The notes under the pieces are model-generated. The model was not told the DNA's origin. It worked only from the letters and a program-made list of their open reading frames with translations, and made no database searches. A program made the position numbers and the translations under genes. 32,828 nt of DNA. Source: Paenarthrobacter sp. PH39-S1 (GTDB lineage: Bacteria > Actinomycetota > Actinomycetes > Actinomycetales > Micrococcaceae). How positions within the stretch are numbered: the stretch's first letter is position 1; each line of letters opens with the position of its first letter. Where the stretch lies: the NCBI RefSeq assembly GCF_030063245.1, contig NZ_JASISR010000038.1:1-32828 (forward strand). The letters are read 5' to 3'. Below are positions 16,621-25,539 of this stretch, piece by piece.

Positions 16621-16825
16621 CAGAGGTGCGGGGGCGCAATATTGTTCAGCTCATCACTGGCCAGCACCGGATTCGCGCAGGAACTCCTGGCCCAACCGGC
16701 GGCCTGGACGGTGCCGACGGCCTTTGTGGTGATGGTCTTGGTCTCGCTCCGGACCAGGAACCGGCGCCCCGGAGCGCTCACGCGGATCATGACCAGGCTG
16801 CACGCCGCGGAAAGGCCGCTGGCCA
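16621..16825. other. Unassigned stretch between symporter remnant and DivIVA-like gene
   Basis: A minus-strand open frame (16608-16826) is present, but its product has no family pattern I recognise and no clear ribosome binding site. It lies where the missing part of the symporter should be, so it may be scrambled or foreign sequence. I do not call a gene. Confidence 0.3.
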
Positions 16826-17407
16826 CTAATCGATGGATGCCATCAGTTCGACAACGCGGTCCAGGAACGCATCCACTTGGCTTTCCTCATAACCCTCGGC
16901 ACCCACGGCCGGGGCGAATACCGCGCGCCGGACGATGTCGACGCTCATCGGCTTATTCTCTTCGAAGTAGGCCAACAGCTCGCGGCAAAGCCCGTCGACT
17001 TCCTCAACACAGTAGCTTCGCACCCTGCGTTTGGGCCGGCGGAACCGTTCCCCGTCGCCGCGGTGCAGCCGGGCGCGGAGCACGGACGAGATCCTGCCGA
17101 TCTGCAGCAGCCAGGCTTCCTCACCCTGGCAGCTCACCAGCTGATCCCGCTCGCGCTGGGCGAAGACATCCTCCAGCCGGTCCAGTGCTGCATCGACAGC
17201 CAGGGCCTGGTAACCCCCTTTGGCGGGATCAAAGGAAACGGTCCGAACGTCGTGGCTGGTCACAGTCTTCTGCCCGCTGTCCTCAGCGGTGTAGAAGGCG
17301 TGGGCGCGGGTAAGAAAATGGTCCACCTGCTTAATGCTGTAACCGAATTCGTTGCGGCCTACGCGCGCAAAAGGAGTGTTTGTCCGCTGTTGTTTGTCCA
17401 CGGTCAC
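16826..17407 (-). CDS. DivIVA-domain protein
   Basis: 193 residues from the GTG at 17407, six bases after AAGGA. Two DivIVA-type motifs are present: FGYSIKQVDHFLTRA near the N-terminus and EGYEESQVDAFLDRVVEL at the C-terminus. Between them lie a charged region and DVRTVSFDPAKGGYQALAVD with DAALDRLED, a further degenerate copy. Related actinobacterial proteins sit directly downstream of cdsA. DivIVA domains recognise curved membrane and organise polar growth or division, but this short protein lacks the long coiled coil of Wag31/DivIVA, so its exact role is unknown. It is 168 bp downstream of cdsA. Confidence 0.75.
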   Translation of the reverse strand: MTVDKQQRTNTPFARVGRNEFGYSIKQVDHFLTRAHAFYTAEDSGQKTVTSHDVRTVSFDPAKGGYQALAVDAALDRLEDVFAQRERDQLVSCQGEEAWLLQIGRISSVLRARLHRGDGERFRRPKRRVRSYCVEEVDGLCRELLAYFEENKPMSVDIVRRAVFAPAVGAEGYEESQVDAFLDRVVELMASID

Positions 17408-17575
17408 AGTCGTTCCTTGCTGGAGCTGGTCGGCGTCTTCGCCGGCGGCTTCCGGTCGGGCCGCTGGCGCGGCTTGCTGGACAATATTCTATCCGGGAAC
17501 AACCCGGCGGACGGCCAGGACACAGTCTCCGTAGCCTAAGGCGCCGAACCCGCGACGCTGCGCTATCCTGCTGCG

Positions 17576-18775
17576 CTACGCAGCGAACCGGCCAAGCACG
17601 GTGAAGATGATAAATGCCACCGGCGCCCCGAAGAGGATCGAATCCAGCCGGTCCATCACTCCGCCGTGCCCGGGCAGTATGCTGCTCATGTCCTTGACGC
17701 CCAGCTCGCGCTTGACCATGGATTCAGCCAGGTCACCGGCCGTCGCGGCTGCCACCATTGTGACGGCGAGAACCAGCCCGACCCACCAGGGCCCGTTCAG
17801 CAGGAAGATCGTGGCCGGCACGGCTATCAGGATGGCACCGGCAACAGAACCGGCAAAACCCTCCCAGGATTTTTTCGGGCTGATCTTCGGCGCCATCGGA
17901 TGTTTGCCGAATAACACGCCGACCAGGTAACCGAAGGTATCGTTGGCAACCACCAGCATGAGCATGAGGGCAACCTGTACCGCCCCCCGTCCGGGTTCCA
18001 ACAGATCCCAGGTGACCCCCGTCGTCGCCACTCCTTCGCCGCGCAGCAGCAAAAAGACGAAACTGATGAAGAATGGGATCCACATCAGTGCGAAGACGCC
18101 GGCAAAAATACTTTGAACCGCTCCTGCGGCCGGATCCAGACAGCGCCAGACGAGCACTGCGGCGGTGCTGGCCACCAAGGCAAAAAGCAGGCCCTCCGCG
18201 CCGGAAAAATAGGCCGACGCCGGCATGGCAGCAGTTCCGATCAGCGCCGGCACCATGGGAACAGCGATCCCGCGCTGGAGCAGTGCCCGGCTGAACTCCC
18301 AGATGCCGAAGCCGGCAAAGGCCGTCACGATGACGACAAACGCGAGGGGGTAGATCAGTATGCCGCCGAGCACGACGACGAGCATGGTCAGACCGACGCC
18401 GATGGCCGCCGGCAGATCCCTCCCGGCCGACGGTGTGCGCCCGGCGGACTTACCGGCCACCTCAGGAACGGGTATGACGATTGCGGTGGAGTCCGCCGAA
18501 TCCGCAACAGGAGACGGAGCTGGTGGCCCGGTCCCGGCCAACGTCTTCGGCACTCGCCGCGCCGACGCCTCCGGCGGCAGCGGCCGGATCTGCTGGGGAG
18601 CAGTCGGAACGGGGGGCACAGCGGCAGACTGCCTGCGGGACGACAGCTGACCCCGCGGCCGGCCGCCGTCGCGCAGTGAGCGGCGGGAGGGATGATTCGG
18701 CGCGGGGCCGGCAGCCCCTGGGCCGGGAGCTCCGGCCGGGCCGGAGCCAGCCGCCGGGGGCGGTAAATCGCTCAT
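17576..18775 (-). CDS. cdsA: Phosphatidate cytidylyltransferase
   Basis: 399 residues. The first 120 or so are a Pro/Ala/Gly-rich, probably disordered cytoplasmic extension common in actinobacterial CdsA. Then come about eight membrane helices and the diagnostic C-terminal signature SMVKRELGVKDMSSILPGHG followed by GVMDR (S-x-x-KR ... KD ... HGG-x-x-DR). SPKKSWEGFAGSVAG is the other conserved loop. It makes CDP-diacylglycerol from CTP and phosphatidate for phospholipid synthesis, feeding enzymes such as the CDP-alcohol phosphatidyltransferase at 28.1 kb. It shares one base with the frr stop (TAATG). Confidence 0.95.
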   Translation of the reverse strand: MSDLPPPAAGSGPAGAPGPGAAGPAPNHPSRRSLRDGGRPRGQLSSRRQSAAVPPVPTAPQQIRPLPPEASARRVPKTLAGTGPPAPSPVADSADSTAIVIPVPEVAGKSAGRTPSAGRDLPAAIGVGLTMLVVVLGGILIYPLAFVVIVTAFAGFGIWEFSRALLQRGIAVPMVPALIGTAAMPASAYFSGAEGLLFALVASTAAVLVWRCLDPAAGAVQSIFAGVFALMWIPFFISFVFLLLRGEGVATTGVTWDLLEPGRGAVQVALMLMLVVANDTFGYLVGVLFGKHPMAPKISPKKSWEGFAGSVAGAILIAVPATIFLLNGPWWVGLVLAVTMVAAATAGDLAESMVKRELGVKDMSSILPGHGGVMDRLDSILFGAPVAFIIFTVLGRFAA

Positions 18776-19332
18776 TAGACCTCGAGGAGTTCCGCTTCTT
18801 TTCGCTTGAGCAGTTCGTCGATATTGTCCGTGTGCGCCTTCGTCAGGCCGTCCAGCTCTTTTTCAGCCCGTGAGCCCTCGTCCTCGCCCGCGTCGCCATC
18901 CTTGACGATCCGGTCCAGCCCTTCCTTCGCCTTACGGCGGATGTTGCGGATCGACACCTTCGCGTCCTCGCCCTTGCCCCGAACGATTTTGACATACTCC
19001 CGGCGTCGTTCCTGCGTCAGCTCCGGCATGACAATGCGGATAACATTGCCGTCATTGGACGGGTTCGCTCCGACCTCGGAATTGCTCAGCGCACGCTCGA
19101 TATCGTTTAGTGAGGTCTTGTCGAAGGGAGTGATCAGCAACGTCCGGGCCTCCGGCACTGCAAACGACGCCAGCTGCTGCAGCGGCGTCGGTGAGCCGTA
19201 ATACTCCACCATGACCTTGGCAAACAGACCGGGATTCGCGCGGCCGGTGCGGATCGAGGCGAAATCCTCTTTCGCCACCTCAACGGCCTTATCCATCTTT
19301 TCTTCGGCCTCTAGCAAGGTTTCTTCGATCAC
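18775..19332 (-). CDS. frr: Ribosome recycling factor
   Basis: The start was set at the GTG at 19332, five bases after GAGGGAG, giving exactly 185 residues, the standard length. Domain I coiled-coil segments are [20 protein letters not shown] and the C-terminal helix. [40 protein letters not shown] and [21 protein letters not shown] segments are family signatures. It splits post-termination ribosomes together with EF-G. The order rpsB-tsf-pyrH-frr-cdsA is conserved in bacteria. The longer upstream frame has no homology and was rejected. Confidence 0.97.
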   Translation of the reverse strand: MIEETLLEAEEKMDKAVEVAKEDFASIRTGRANPGLFAKVMVEYYGSPTPLQQLASFAVPEARTLLITPFDKTSLNDIERALSNSEVGANPSNDGNVIRIVMPELTQERRREYVKIVRGKGEDAKVSIRNIRRKAKEGLDRIVKDGDAGEDEGSRAEKELDGLTKAHTDNIDELLKRKEAELLEV

Positions 19333-19428
19333 GATCTCTCCCTCGGAAATTGGTGCCCCTATTACGCGCAGGACGCGACCGCTGATTTCCCGGCCCCGCT
19401 GCCCCACCCGCTGATATCCTGACTTCAT

Positions 19429-19468
19429 CCTAGCGTGGAGGCACACCGGTCGGGTGCCAGACGCTAGG
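19429..19468. other. Hairpin between pyrH and frr
   Basis: CCTAGCGT (19429-19436) and ACGCTAGG (19461-19468) form a perfect 8-bp stem with an inner GGCAC/GTGCC pair. It starts six bases after the pyrH stop and has no T-run, so RNA processing or partial read-through is more likely than full termination, since frr lies downstream. Confidence 0.5.
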
Positions 19469-19474
19469 CCCTGG

Positions 19475-20260
19475 TCAGGGTGTGACTAATGTTCCCAGCT
19501 CTTCGCCCAAAATGGCGCGGGCAACGTTGCCTTCACCCTCCATGCCGAAGACGAGCATGGTCACGTTGTTGTCCTTGCACAGGCTGAGCGCCGTCTGGTC
19601 CATAACCCGGATATCACGCTGCATCGCCTCGTCGTAGGTGAGTTTATCCAGCTTGTGCGCCGTCGGGTCCTTCTTCGGATCCGCCGTGTAGACGCCGTCG
19701 ACTCCGTTTTTCGCCATCAGCACCACATCGGCATGGACCTCCAGCGCCCGCTGGGCAGCGACGGTGTCCGTGGAAAAATACGGCAGGCCGGCACCGGCGC
19801 CAAAGATGACGACGCGGCCCTTCTCCAGGTGCCGGATGGCACGGCGCGGAATGTAAGCCTCGGCCACCTGACCCATGCTGATGGCGCTCTGCACTCGTGT
19901 CTCGACGCCGGCCTGCTCCAGGAAATCCTGCAGCGCCAGGCAGTTCATCACCGTTCCAAGCATGCCCATGTAGTCCGCGCGGGAACGGTCCATTCCGCTT
20001 TGCGCCAGTTCGGCACCGCGGAAAAAGTTCCCGCCGCCGACGACGATGGCCACCTCGACGGTGCCGTTGGTGCTGGCGATCTGCTCGGCAATGCCCCTAA
20101 CGGTGTCTGGGTCCACGCCGAGCTTGCCGCCGCCGAAGACCTCGCCGGAGAGCTTGAGCAGCACCCGGCGGCGCGGCTGGCCGTGCTCCTCGCAGGGCTG
20201 CAGCGCCTCCGCCGGGACAGTAGCAATGCCATCCGTGCTGATTAGATTGTCGATGCTCAT
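19475..20260 (-). CDS. pyrH: UMP kinase
   Basis: 261 residues from the ATG at 20260, four bases after GGAAGG. An amino-acid-kinase fold: [15 protein letters not shown] (phosphate loop), [60 protein letters not shown] and [20 protein letters not shown], the uridylate kinase signatures. It phosphorylates UMP to UDP; the bacterial enzyme is a hexamer regulated by GTP and UTP. The N-terminus is about 20 residues longer than in E. coli, as in other actinobacteria. A GC-rich hairpin lies between tsf and this gene. Confidence 0.96.
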   Translation of the reverse strand: MSIDNLISTDGIATVPAEALQPCEEHGQPRRRVLLKLSGEVFGGGKLGVDPDTVRGIAEQIASTNGTVEVAIVVGGGNFFRGAELAQSGMDRSRADYMGMLGTVMNCLALQDFLEQAGVETRVQSAISMGQVAEAYIPRRAIRHLEKGRVVIFGAGAGLPYFSTDTVAAQRALEVHADVVLMAKNGVDGVYTADPKKDPTAHKLDKLTYDEAMQRDIRVMDQTALSLCKDNNVTMLVFGMEGEGNVARAILGEELGTLVTP

Positions 20261-20315
20261 ATCGCCTTCCGTTGGCGCGGTTGCCGTGTATCTGATGATA
20301 GTCGGTGGCATGCCA

Positions 20316-20345
20316 AGGGGGCGGCCACCGCAGTGACCGCCCCCT
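20316..20345 (-). terminator. GC-rich hairpin downstream of tsf
   Basis: AGGGGGCGG (20316-20324) and CCGCCCCCT (20337-20345) are perfect 9-bp arms, extended by CAC/GTG inside. On the minus strand it follows the tsf stop by about 33 bases and ends in TTGG, so it is terminator-like but without a long T-run. It may lower transcription into pyrH. Confidence 0.6.
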
Positions 20346-20378
20346 CAAGCATTACCCGTTCCCCGTTGTACCGCTGCG

Positions 20379-21215
20379 TTACGCACCAACACGGAAGCGT
20401 GCGAAGGCCGTGGCCTTGACGCCAGCTTCTTCGAGGACCTGTGCGACGCTCTTCTTGGCGTCCTTGGCAAATGCCTGATCGACCAGAACACTCTCCTTGA
20501 AGAAGCCCGTGAGGCGGCCTTCAACGATCTTGCTCATGGCCGCTTCGGGCTTGCCCTCAGCGCGGGCAGTCTCGTCCGCAATCCGGCGCTCGCTCTCGAC
20601 CAGATCCGCCGGAACCTCGTCGCGGATCAGGTAGGTGGGCGAGTAGGCGGCGATGTGCACCGCGATGTCGTGAGCGGCCTCCTTGACGGAGTCCCCTTGA
20701 CCATCAACAGCGAACAGCACGCCGACCTGGGCCGGGAGGTCCTTGGAGGTCTTGTGCAGGTATGCATCAACCGTCTTGCCCTCAACCCGGGCAACGCGGC
20801 GGACAGCGACCTTTTCGCCCAGCAGCGCGCCGGCCTCGATGACCAGCTCCGAGAGCGGCTTGCCGTCCACGTTGTGGGCCAGCAGGGCATCAATGTCTGA
20901 GGCACCGGAGTCAACGGCGGCGGCAAGTACCTTCTTGGAGAACTCAATGAACGGGCCGGCCTTGGCCACGAAGTCGGTTTCACAGTTAATTTCAACCATG
21001 ACGCCAACGCCGCCGTCGACCGCAGCGGCCACAAGACCCTCGGCGGTGGAACGGCCTTCACGCTTGGTGGCACCCTTGAGACCCTTGATGCGGATGAGCT
21101 CCATCGCCTTCTCGGCGTCGCCGTTGGCTTCGTCGAGCGCCTTCTTGACGTCCATCATGCCAGCGCCAGTGCGCTCACGCAGAGCCTTGATATCAGCGGC
21201 GGTGTAATTCGCCAT
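20379..21215 (-). CDS. tsf: Elongation factor Ts
   Basis: 278 residues from the ATG at 21215 with AGGAG upstream. MANYTAADIKALRERTGAGM then MDVKKALDEANGDAEKA is the conserved UBA-like N-domain. EINCETDFVAKAGPFIEFSK carries the TDFVA motif that contacts EF-Tu. The remaining residues form the two core subdomains. EF-Ts exchanges GDP for GTP on EF-Tu. The gene follows rpsB after 107 bp, a gap with an imperfect hairpin (about 21281-21314). Confidence 0.98.
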   Translation of the reverse strand: MANYTAADIKALRERTGAGMMDVKKALDEANGDAEKAMELIRIKGLKGATKREGRSTAEGLVAAAVDGGVGVMVEINCETDFVAKAGPFIEFSKKVLAAAVDSGASDIDALLAHNVDGKPLSELVIEAGALLGEKVAVRRVARVEGKTVDAYLHKTSKDLPAQVGVLFAVDGQGDSVKEAAHDIAVHIAAYSPTYLIRDEVPADLVESERRIADETARAEGKPEAAMSKIVEGRLTGFFKESVLVDQAFAKDAKKSVAQVLEEAGVKATAFARFRVGA

Positions 21216-21322
21216 AGTGCACTCCTGTTTCTTGTCGGTCTTTTGCCAATTGTTGAGGGACCCGCACGGGGCGGGCACAGCACTGCCGGAATACCAGAAG
21301 GCATCCCGGCAGCACTTAGGAG

Positions 21323-22252
21323 TTACTTGTCTTCGGTCTTGTCTTCGGAGATGACGTCGGCGGCTTCAGCTGCCGGGGCCTGCGCTGCCGGTGCTTCCGC
21401 GGCCGGGGCCTCGGCAGCCTTTTCGGCCTCAGGTGCCGCCTCTGCAGCAACGGTCTCTTCAACAGCTGACGCCTTGGCTTCGCCTTCGGCGCCGACGAGC
21501 AGCTCGCGCTCCCACTCGGCCATCGGCTCTGCCGGCGCTTCGGTGTTGCCCGATGCCTTGTTGTTGCGCGCCATCAGGCCTTCAGCAATAGCGTCGGCCA
21601 CCACGCGGGTCAGCAGATTGACGGAGCGGATAGCGTCGTCGTTACCCGGAATCGGGAAGTCGACCTCGTCCGGATCGCAGTTGGTGTCCAGGATGGCGAC
21701 AACCGGGATGTTCAGCTTCTTGGCCTCGTCAATGGCGAGGTGTTCCTTCTTCGTGTCGACAATCCAGACGACGGAGGGGGCCTTCGTCAGGTTGCGGATA
21801 CCGCCGAGGTTGGTCTGCAGCTTGGTCAGCTCGCGGCGCAGGAGCAGCAGCTCCTTCTTGGTGTGGCCGGAGGAAGCGACGTCGTCGAAGTCGATCTCTT
21901 CGAGTTCCTTCATGCGCTGGATACGCTTGGCGACGGTCTGGAAGTTGGTGAGCATACCGCCCAACCAGCGCTGGTTCACGTACGGCTGGCCAACCCGGGT
22001 GGCCTGATCGGCAATGGCTTCCTGCGCCTGCTTCTTGGTACCCACGAACAGGACGGTGCCGCCGTGTGCAACCGTGGCCTTAACAAACTCATAGGCACGG
22101 TCGATGTAGGACAGCGACTGCTGCAGATCGATGATGTAGATGCCGTTGCGCTCCGTGAAGATGAAACGCTTCATCTTCGGGTTCCAACGACGGGTCTGAT
22201 GTCCAAAGTGGACGCCGCTGTCAAGCAGCTGGCGCATGGTTACGACGGGCAT
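21323..22252 (-). CDS. rpsB: 30S ribosomal protein S2
   Basis: 309 residues from the ATG at 22252 ([20 protein letters not shown]) with AAGGAG upstream. [40 protein letters not shown] and [14 protein letters not shown] are S2 signatures, and [20 protein letters not shown] is the conserved C-core. The last 60 or so residues are an Ala/Glu/Pro-rich extension with [13 protein letters not shown]-type repeats, common in actinobacterial S2. The upstream frame extension has no homology. A 5' hairpin lies at 22293-22316. Confidence 0.98.
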   Translation of the reverse strand: MPVVTMRQLLDSGVHFGHQTRRWNPKMKRFIFTERNGIYIIDLQQSLSYIDRAYEFVKATVAHGGTVLFVGTKKQAQEAIADQATRVGQPYVNQRWLGGMLTNFQTVAKRIQRMKELEEIDFDDVASSGHTKKELLLLRRELTKLQTNLGGIRNLTKAPSVVWIVDTKKEHLAIDEAKKLNIPVVAILDTNCDPDEVDFPIPGNDDAIRSVNLLTRVVADAIAEGLMARNNKASGNTEAPAEPMAEWERELLVGAEGEAKASAVEETVAAEAAPEAEKAAEAPAAEAPAAQAPAAEAADVISEDKTEDK

Positions 22253-22292
22253 GCCGGCGCTCCTTCTATATTTGACGGTTATTAGCCTCGTA

Positions 22293-22316
22293 CCCCGGCA
22301 GACAATTCTGCTGGGG
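22293..22316 (-). promoter_or_regulatory. Hairpin in the rpsB 5' leader
   Basis: On the minus strand, CCCCAGCAGA and TCTGCCGGGG pair around AATTG-type loop bases, with one A/C mismatch. It ends about 40 bases before the rpsB start. Bacterial rpsB leaders are often autoregulated by S2, so this could be part of such a structure. A possible -10 (TACGAT, 22489-22494) lies further upstream. The whole gap 22253-22623 otherwise shows no gene. Confidence 0.35.
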
Positions 22317-22623
22317 CTTGCTCCTGGCGCCCAGAACACCTCATAACCGAGATTCGTTTTCACTCATCCTCGGACCGAAAGAGGCGTAATCCGCTTGTTC
22401 CATGCATTAGAGACCAATATCAGTCGCTGACGGGACCTAGCGGTTTGGGCACGCGTAGTCAGTCTGCACACAGCAAACTGCTCCTTTTATCGTACTACAG
22501 CCGGGACGCTCTCCCGGGCCCCGCCCGGAACACTACTCCTGCACAGGGCGAGATTCGAGCATCTCGGTCCCCAACCGACCGCTGGGGCTAGTTCGGCACC
22601 CATTCCGGCGACAGGCTGGACGC

Positions 22624-23469
22624 ATGAAACAACGACGACGGCGACCTGCCGGACCGCGTCTGCTGGTGCTGGGCACCCTTTCGCTGCAACTGGCCTTCCT
22701 CCTGTCTGTGAGCGGCTGCGCCGCTGCCCCCGCCAGCCCGCACAGCACCGTGGGCCTGAACAGCCCGACGGGACTCTCGGTGTCCGCGGAGTCCTCCGTA
22801 TCCCAAGAAACCGCAACAGTGCCGCTCGCTGCTGTCCCGGCGGACCTCGCTGAGGGTCCGTCCGAGAAGTTTCGGTTTCCTTCCAACAAAGGATTCCAGC
22901 CTCCGGTCCCCACAGCATTCCAATTTCATCCCCCTACCGGAGCGTTTCAGTCCGCCACCCGCACCGGGACACTTCCGCCCCCCACCACCGCCGGGACAGG
23001 GACACTTGAGCTCCCCGCCCGCACCGGATCGCGCGGAACTGCCGCCGTAAAAGCTGGCTGGAAGTGGCCGCTGACGCCGCGCCCGGCGGTCATCCGCTCC
23101 TTTGACCCGCCGGCACAGCCGTGGCTGTCCGGGCACCGCGGGGTTGATCTTGCGGCGCCTCCGGGTTCCATCGTCATTGCCCCGGCCGGCGGCATCGTTA
23201 CCTTCGCCGGCTGGGTAGTCGACCGCCCCGTCCTGACGATCACCCACCCGGACGGACTCCGGAGCAGCTTTGAACCGGTGGAGTCCGGGCTAAGCGCCGG
23301 CACTGCCGTCGCGGCGGACGAGGCTATCGGCACGGTCGCGGCCAGTCGGCACTGCGCACCCGCGGACTGTCTGCACTGGGGTGTGCGCCGCGGCGCCGAC
23401 TATATTGACCCGCTGCAGTTCGTCACCGACCGGAGGCCATCAATCCTGCTTCCGCTTGATGCATCGTAG
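22624..23469 (+). CDS. Predicted lipoprotein with degenerate M23 peptidase domain
   Basis: 281 residues. A basic N-terminus and hydrophobic stretch lead to VSGC (C32), a lipobox, so the protein is probably lipid-anchored outside the membrane. A Ser/Thr/Pro-rich linker (residues 33-145) precedes an M23/LytM-type domain: SGHRGVDLAAPPGSIVIAPA (H171, D175) and CLHWGVRRGADYIDPLQF. The usual HxH near the end is C249-L-H251, so one catalytic or metal His is replaced by Cys. H171, D175 and H251 could still bind zinc. It may be a weak hydrolase or a regulator of cell-wall enzymes. It is divergent from rpsB and converges on the next gene with a 17-bp gap. Confidence 0.8.
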   Translation: MKQRRRRPAGPRLLVLGTLSLQLAFLLSVSGCAAAPASPHSTVGLNSPTGLSVSAESSVSQETATVPLAAVPADLAEGPSEKFRFPSNKGFQPPVPTAFQFHPPTGAFQSATRTGTLPPPTTAGTGTLELPARTGSRGTAAVKAGWKWPLTPRPAVIRSFDPPAQPWLSGHRGVDLAAPPGSIVIAPAGGIVTFAGWVVDRPVLTITHPDGLRSSFEPVESGLSAGTAVAADEAIGTVAASRHCAPADCLHWGVRRGADYIDPLQFVTDRRPSILLPLDAS

Positions 23470-23486
23470 GGTGCCGTTCTGGCGCC

Positions 23487-24674
23487 TCAGACGATCGCGG
23501 AGATTCCCGTGATGGCCCGGCCGGTCACCAGGGTATTGACTTCGTGGGTGCCCTCGTAGGAGTAAATCGCCTCGGCGTCGGCAAAGATCTTTGCCATTTC
23601 ATAGTCCGTGACAATGCCATTGCCGCCCAGAATGCTGCGGCCCAAAGCGACGCTCTCGCGCATCCGCGCCGTCGTGAAGGCCTTGGCCAGCGTCGACTGC
23701 TCGTCCTTGGCCACGCCCTCGTCCTCAAGCTGCGCCAGCCGGACCATCATGCCCATCGAGCTGACCGCGTTGCCCAGGATCTGTACCAGCTGATCCTGTA
23801 CCAGCTGGAAGGACGCCAGCGGGCGGCCAAACTGCTGACGCTCCACCGCGTACCGGCGAGCCACATCGAAGGCAGCAAGCTGCTGCCCCACGGCCTGCCA
23901 GGCCACGCCAAGACGCGTCACCTTCAGCACCTTGTTGGTATCGCGGAAGCTGTTGGCCCCGGCCAGTTTGAACTCATCCGGAACCACCACATTGGTCAGC
24001 GTGATATCCGCGTTCTGCACGGTGCGCAGCGAAATCTTGTTTTCAATCTTCGTCGCGGCATAGCCCTCGGTCTTGGTGTCCAGCAGGAAGCCCTTCACCT
24101 GGTTATCGGCCACGTCCCGGGCGAAGATCAGCACCCAGTCGGAGAAAGTAGCATTGCCGATCCACCGCTTGGCGCCGTTCAGAATCCAGTTGTCACCGTC
24201 ACGCTGGGCGGTCGTCCGGGTTCCGCCGGCAACATCCGAACCCCCCAGCGGCTCGGTCAGCCCGAAGGCACCGATCTTCTTCAGAGAGTAGATATCCGGC
24301 AGCCAAGCAGCCTTCTGCTCCTCGGACGCCAGCTCCTCAACGGAACCAGTAAACAGACCATCATGGACACCCACGAACGTGGCGATGGAGGCATCCGCCC
24401 GCGTGAACTCTGCATGCACCATCCCGGCAAAAACGTTGGAATATCCCTGGCGACGGACCGGGCTGACCACGTCCAGCTCCGCCAGCTTCGGGATAATCTC
24501 CATCGGGAAATCGGCGCGGTTCCAGCAATCGACAGCAATCGGCCGGACCTCCTTGGTCAGAAAATCCCGGACCTCCTGTAGCCGCGCACGTTCGGCATCG
24601 CTTAGGAGGTGTTCAAAAGAATAGAAATCGCCATCGGCGTAAGGGAGATTATTGAGGTCAATGGCCTTGGACAT
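23487..24674 (-). CDS. Glutaryl-CoA dehydrogenase-like acyl-CoA dehydrogenase
   Basis: 395 residues from the ATG at 24674, preceded by GAAGGA. FGLTEPLGGSDVAGGTRTTA and WILNGAKRWIGNATFSDWVL are FAD/substrate signatures. The C-terminus YSYEGTHEVNTLVTGRAITG closely follows glutaryl-CoA dehydrogenase (YEGTHDI ... GRAITG), with the catalytic Glu in YEGT. VHDGLFTGSVEELASEEQKA and RYAVERQQFGRPLASFQLVQ fit the same subfamily. The reaction would be glutaryl-CoA to crotonyl-CoA in lysine/tryptophan breakdown, but related dehydrogenases accept other acyl-CoAs. The gene stands alone, with a perfect palindrome 62 bp upstream. Confidence 0.85.
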   Translation of the reverse strand: MSKAIDLNNLPYADGDFYSFEHLLSDAERARLQEVRDFLTKEVRPIAVDCWNRADFPMEIIPKLAELDVVSPVRRQGYSNVFAGMVHAEFTRADASIATFVGVHDGLFTGSVEELASEEQKAAWLPDIYSLKKIGAFGLTEPLGGSDVAGGTRTTAQRDGDNWILNGAKRWIGNATFSDWVLIFARDVADNQVKGFLLDTKTEGYAATKIENKISLRTVQNADITLTNVVVPDEFKLAGANSFRDTNKVLKVTRLGVAWQAVGQQLAAFDVARRYAVERQQFGRPLASFQLVQDQLVQILGNAVSSMGMMVRLAQLEDEGVAKDEQSTLAKAFTTARMRESVALGRSILGGNGIVTDYEMAKIFADAEAIYSYEGTHEVNTLVTGRAITGISAIV

Positions 24675-24736
24675 CGGCGTTCCTTCGCTCGTGATCCTGC
24701 TGATCTGAAAGGTTGCCCGAAACAGGATCCGGATTA

Positions 24737-24752
24737 GTTACTCATGAGTAAC
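24737..24752. promoter_or_regulatory. Perfect 16-bp palindrome, probable TetR-type operator
   Basis: GTTACTCATGAGTAAC is fully self-complementary and lies 62 bp upstream of the acyl-CoA dehydrogenase start, where its promoter should be. Palindromes of this form are typical targets of TetR-family acyl-CoA sensors. The regulator itself is not adjacent; it is unlike the site near the TetR gene at 9.0 kb. Confidence 0.65.
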
Positions 24753-24964
24753 ATACCGCAGTTATCCTCCGGCGGCAAAGACTTCCAACGGGGCTGCAGC
24801 GGACGACAAAAGATCTGAGGTCCACCCTCTGTCCCCTGGCCAGCTACGCCGGGACTTTTGGCCAGCCGCGCGGCGATTCACAGCCGCGGATTTATCTCCA
24901 CGGTTCCTCCGAAAGTTCACATTCTGACCGTGAGCCGCTGCACAGTATGCTGTGGAAAGTATTT

Positions 24965-25034
24965 GCCGGATGGCAGTACGCGTTATTTACGCCGGATGGC
25001 AGTACGCGTTATTTGCGCCGGATGGCAGTTACAG
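24965..25034. repeat. 26-bp tandem repeat upstream of the DUF4282 gene
   Basis: GCCGGATGGCAGTACGCG begins at 24965 and 24991, with a partial third copy at 25017 (GCCGGATGGCAGTTAC, offset by one base). The period of 26 bp is not a multiple of three. The third copy supplies the likely ATG (25022) of the following gene, so the repeat has expanded over its ribosome-binding region. Confidence 0.85.
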
Positions 25035-25452
25035 GGGTCCCGCTGGTCATTGACGCACCTGTCATTATTGGGGAATCTAATGAAGAGTCTTTTGACCTGA
25101 GCTTCGACAGGTACATCGCACCGACGGTCGCAAAAATTGTCTACATTCTTGCGATGGTCGGAATTGGCCTAAGCTATGTGATCTTCGTCATCGCGGCGTT
25201 CAACCAGAATGGACTTTTAGGGTATTCGTCCTGCTGCTTCTCGGACCGATAGTCGGATTGTTGTACCTCGTCTTCGTCCGCATCGGGTTGGAATCCCTGT
25301 TGGCCAGCATCAAAACGGCGCAGAACACCGCCGCGCTGGTGCGGCTCGCTGGCGGAAATCTGCCACCGGAGGAAGGCGTCTATCCGCCGCCCTATGGCCA
25401 GGGTCCGGCCCAGCCCTACCCGGGCCATCCCGCTACCCCGCCGACGCGCTAA
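25022..25452 (+). pseudogene. DUF4282 membrane protein, single frameshift
   Basis: From the ATG at 25022 the product reads FDLSFDRYIAPTVAKIVYIL with GLSYVIFVIAAFNQNGLLG, the first half of a DUF4282 two-helix protein. After position 25221 the frame ends at a TAG, while the next frame continues as VFVLLLLGPIVGLLYLVFVR then IGLESLLASIKTAQNTAALV and a Pro/Tyr-rich tail to the TAA at 25450. One extra G in the GGG at 25219-25221 would restore the whole protein (about 143 residues). A real one-base loss or a sequencing error is likely; no convincing slippery heptamer is present. DUF4282 function is unknown. Confidence 0.75.
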
Positions 25453-25539
25453 AGGCCGGCCCGGCAACGACTGAACAGATGAAGGTCCGGCCCCCGCAGG
25501 GACCGCACCTTCATCTTGCCGGACCTTCAATCTTGTCTG

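Noticed and set aside
25205-25240. Programmed -1 frameshift in the DUF4282 gene
   Set aside because: No X-XXY-YYZ slippery heptamer in the right phase and no obvious downstream stimulator; a one-base deletion or sequencing error is simpler.
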